From the NCBI GenBank assembly GCA_002315945.1, contig DCIJ01000031.1, positions 1 to 14,991 on the forward strand: a DNA stretch of 14,991 bases. The letters run 5' to 3'. Position 1 is the stretch's first letter; every line of letters begins with the position of its first letter. Positions 14,105 to 14,991 of this stretch are shown one piece after another. Origin of the DNA: Lachnospiraceae bacterium UBA1729 (GTDB taxonomy: Bacteria > Bacillota > Clostridia > Lachnospirales > Lachnospiraceae). Below the pieces are notes generated by a model. That model was not told the origin of the DNA. It saw only the letters and a program-made list of their open reading frames with translations, and searched no databases. The position numbers and the translations under genes are program-made.

Positions 14105-14991
14105 ATGGATTATCAGGTAAGTGTTCGCCGGCTGGTGGAATTCATATTCCGTCACGGAGATATTGACAATAGAAAATCTGCAGTGCCTGAGGAGGCGATG
14201 CAGGAGGGAGCCAGGATACACAGAAGACTCCAAAAAGAGTATGAAGCCACTTTGGATTATGAAAGCGAAGTGGCTTTAAAATATTGTTTTGAAACTGAAC
14301 GCTATAGTGTGATTCTGGATGGAAGGGCAGATGGCATACTTAATTCCCCAGGAGAGGAGTATCCATATCTGATTGATGAAATTAAGGGCACCTATAAAAA
14401 TCTGGACAGAATAGAAGCTCCTGAAATTGAGCACCTGGCTCAGGCCAAGTGCTATGCCTATATTTTTTCCTATGATAATCATCTGGAGGGAATACGTGTC
14501 AGGATAACCTACTGTAATATTGATTCAGATGAACTAAAGCATTTTGTATATTCATATTCCTTTGAAGAAATATCAGACTGGTTTTTTGAGCTGATGAACA
14601 GCTATAAAAAATGGACTGATTATGAATATGACTGGGAAAATGTGCGTACGCCCTCTGTTAATAACATGGAATTTCCCTTCGAATACAGACAGGGTCAGAA
14701 GACCCTGGTCAGCTGTGTATATCGAACCATACAGGCTGAAAAAAAGCTGTTTGTGCAGGCCCCAACCGGTTCGGGTAAGACCATTTCGGCAGTCTATCCC
14801 AGCATCAAAGCTGTGGGGGAGGGCAGGGCCGACAAACTGTTTTATCTGACAGCCAAGACCATAACAAGAACAGTTGCCGAGGATACCTTCTCCATACTGA
14901 GGGAAAAAGGGCTCAAATTTAAAACAGTTACTCTCACTGCCAAAGAGAAGATATGCTCTAATTCGGAGTGCGACTGCAATCCAAAGGCCTG
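14105..14991 (+). CDS. RecB-like nuclease/XPD-DinG-type helicase fusion, N-terminal part (3' end outside window)
   Basis: The frame opens at ATG 14105, two bases after rsgA, and runs to the window end without a stop (295 codons plus TG). Residues 1-180 look like a PD-(D/E)XK nuclease of the RecB/Cas4 type. They show GARIH (Gly35, His39), Asp72 in ILDGRAD, the core Asp91-Glu92-x-Lys94 in LIDEIKG, and the QxxxY motif Gln113/Tyr117. Residues 190-295 begin a superfamily 2 helicase: FEYRQGQK as Q-motif-like, Walker A APTGSGKT at 219-226 and LTAKT at 248-252. A cysteine cluster follows (Cys284, Cys289, Cys291), and the final TG may be a fourth Cys, as expected for the XPD/DinG iron-sulphur domain. 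It probably acts in DNA repair or recombination. Only a weak AGAAG/AAAG ribosome binding site precedes it, within rsgA. The Walker B and motif VI regions lie outside. Confidence 0.82.
   Translation, partial: MDYQVSVRRLVEFIFRHGDIDNRKSAVPEEAMQEGARIHRRLQKEYEATLDYESEVALKYCFETERYSVILDGRADGILNSPGEEYPYLIDEIKGTYKNLDRIEAPEIEHLAQAKCYAYIFSYDNHLEGIRVRITYCNIDSDELKHFVYSYSFEEISDWFFELMNSYKKWTDYEYDWENVRTPSVNNMEFPFEYRQGQKTLVSCVYRTIQAEKKLFVQAPTGSGKTISAVYPSIKAVGEGRADKLFYLTAKTITRTVAEDTFSILREKGLKFKTVTLTAKEKICSNSECDCNPKA

Noticed and set aside
14276..14482. A 68-codon open frame on the - strand near the window end
   Set aside because: It is antisense to the nuclease domain of the open-ended + strand gene, which has clear family motifs.

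Overview
The window looks like a chromosomal core segment of a low-to-moderate GC Firmicute, most likely a clostridial Lachnospiraceae-type bacterium (Butyrivibrio/Roseburia-like). That placement is an inference. It rests on AGGAGG-type ribosome binding sites, tightly packed co-directional genes, the order tig-clpP-clpX-lon-engB, a PP2C phosphatase/PASTA kinase/RsgA cluster, and a RecB-like nuclease-XPD/DinG-like helicase fusion. Every gene lies on the + strand.

Region 1 (1-5479) is a protein quality-control block: the 3' end of trigger factor, then ClpP, ClpX, Lon and the ribosome-assembly GTPase EngB. Stem-loop terminators sit between clpP and clpX and between clpX and lon, so ClpX and Lon output can be set partly independently of the upstream genes. 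EngB starts at GTG just behind lon and carries an unusual C-terminal tail with a 7-residue repeat.

Region 2 (about 5480-7693) is the accessory part. A promoter-like sequence contains a perfect 20-bp palindrome, and its predicted transcript begins with a hairpin. It leads into a single-pass membrane protein whose outer domain looks like a collapsed, probably non-catalytic glycoside hydrolase family 3 domain, followed by two tandem short-chain chromate-transporter (CHR) family genes that overlap by four bases.

Region 3 (7721-14102) is a translation/signalling block: RsmB (16S rRNA m5C methyltransferase), RlmN (23S rRNA/tRNA m2A methyltransferase), then, after a direct repeat, a terminator-like sequence and a good extended -10 promoter, a PP2C phosphatase, a PASTA-domain Ser/Thr kinase and the circularly permuted GTPase RsgA. 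This matches the yloM-yloN-prpC-prkC-cpgA order of Bacillus subtilis. The kinase and phosphatase presumably act as an opposing pair that senses the cell wall, with ribosome maturation factors as neighbours.

Region 4 (14105-14991) is the start of an open reading frame that runs off the window. It combines a PD-(D/E)XK nuclease domain of the RecB/Cas4 type with an XPD/DinG-like helicase, and stands where B. subtilis has rpe and thiN.

I saw no tRNA, rRNA, CRISPR array, insertion sequence or phage gene. No stretch longer than about 115 bases lacks a gene. Most of the window is ordinary core genome. The parts worth a second look are the degenerate GH3-like protein with its palindromic promoter, the rlmN-end repeats, and the nuclease-helicase.
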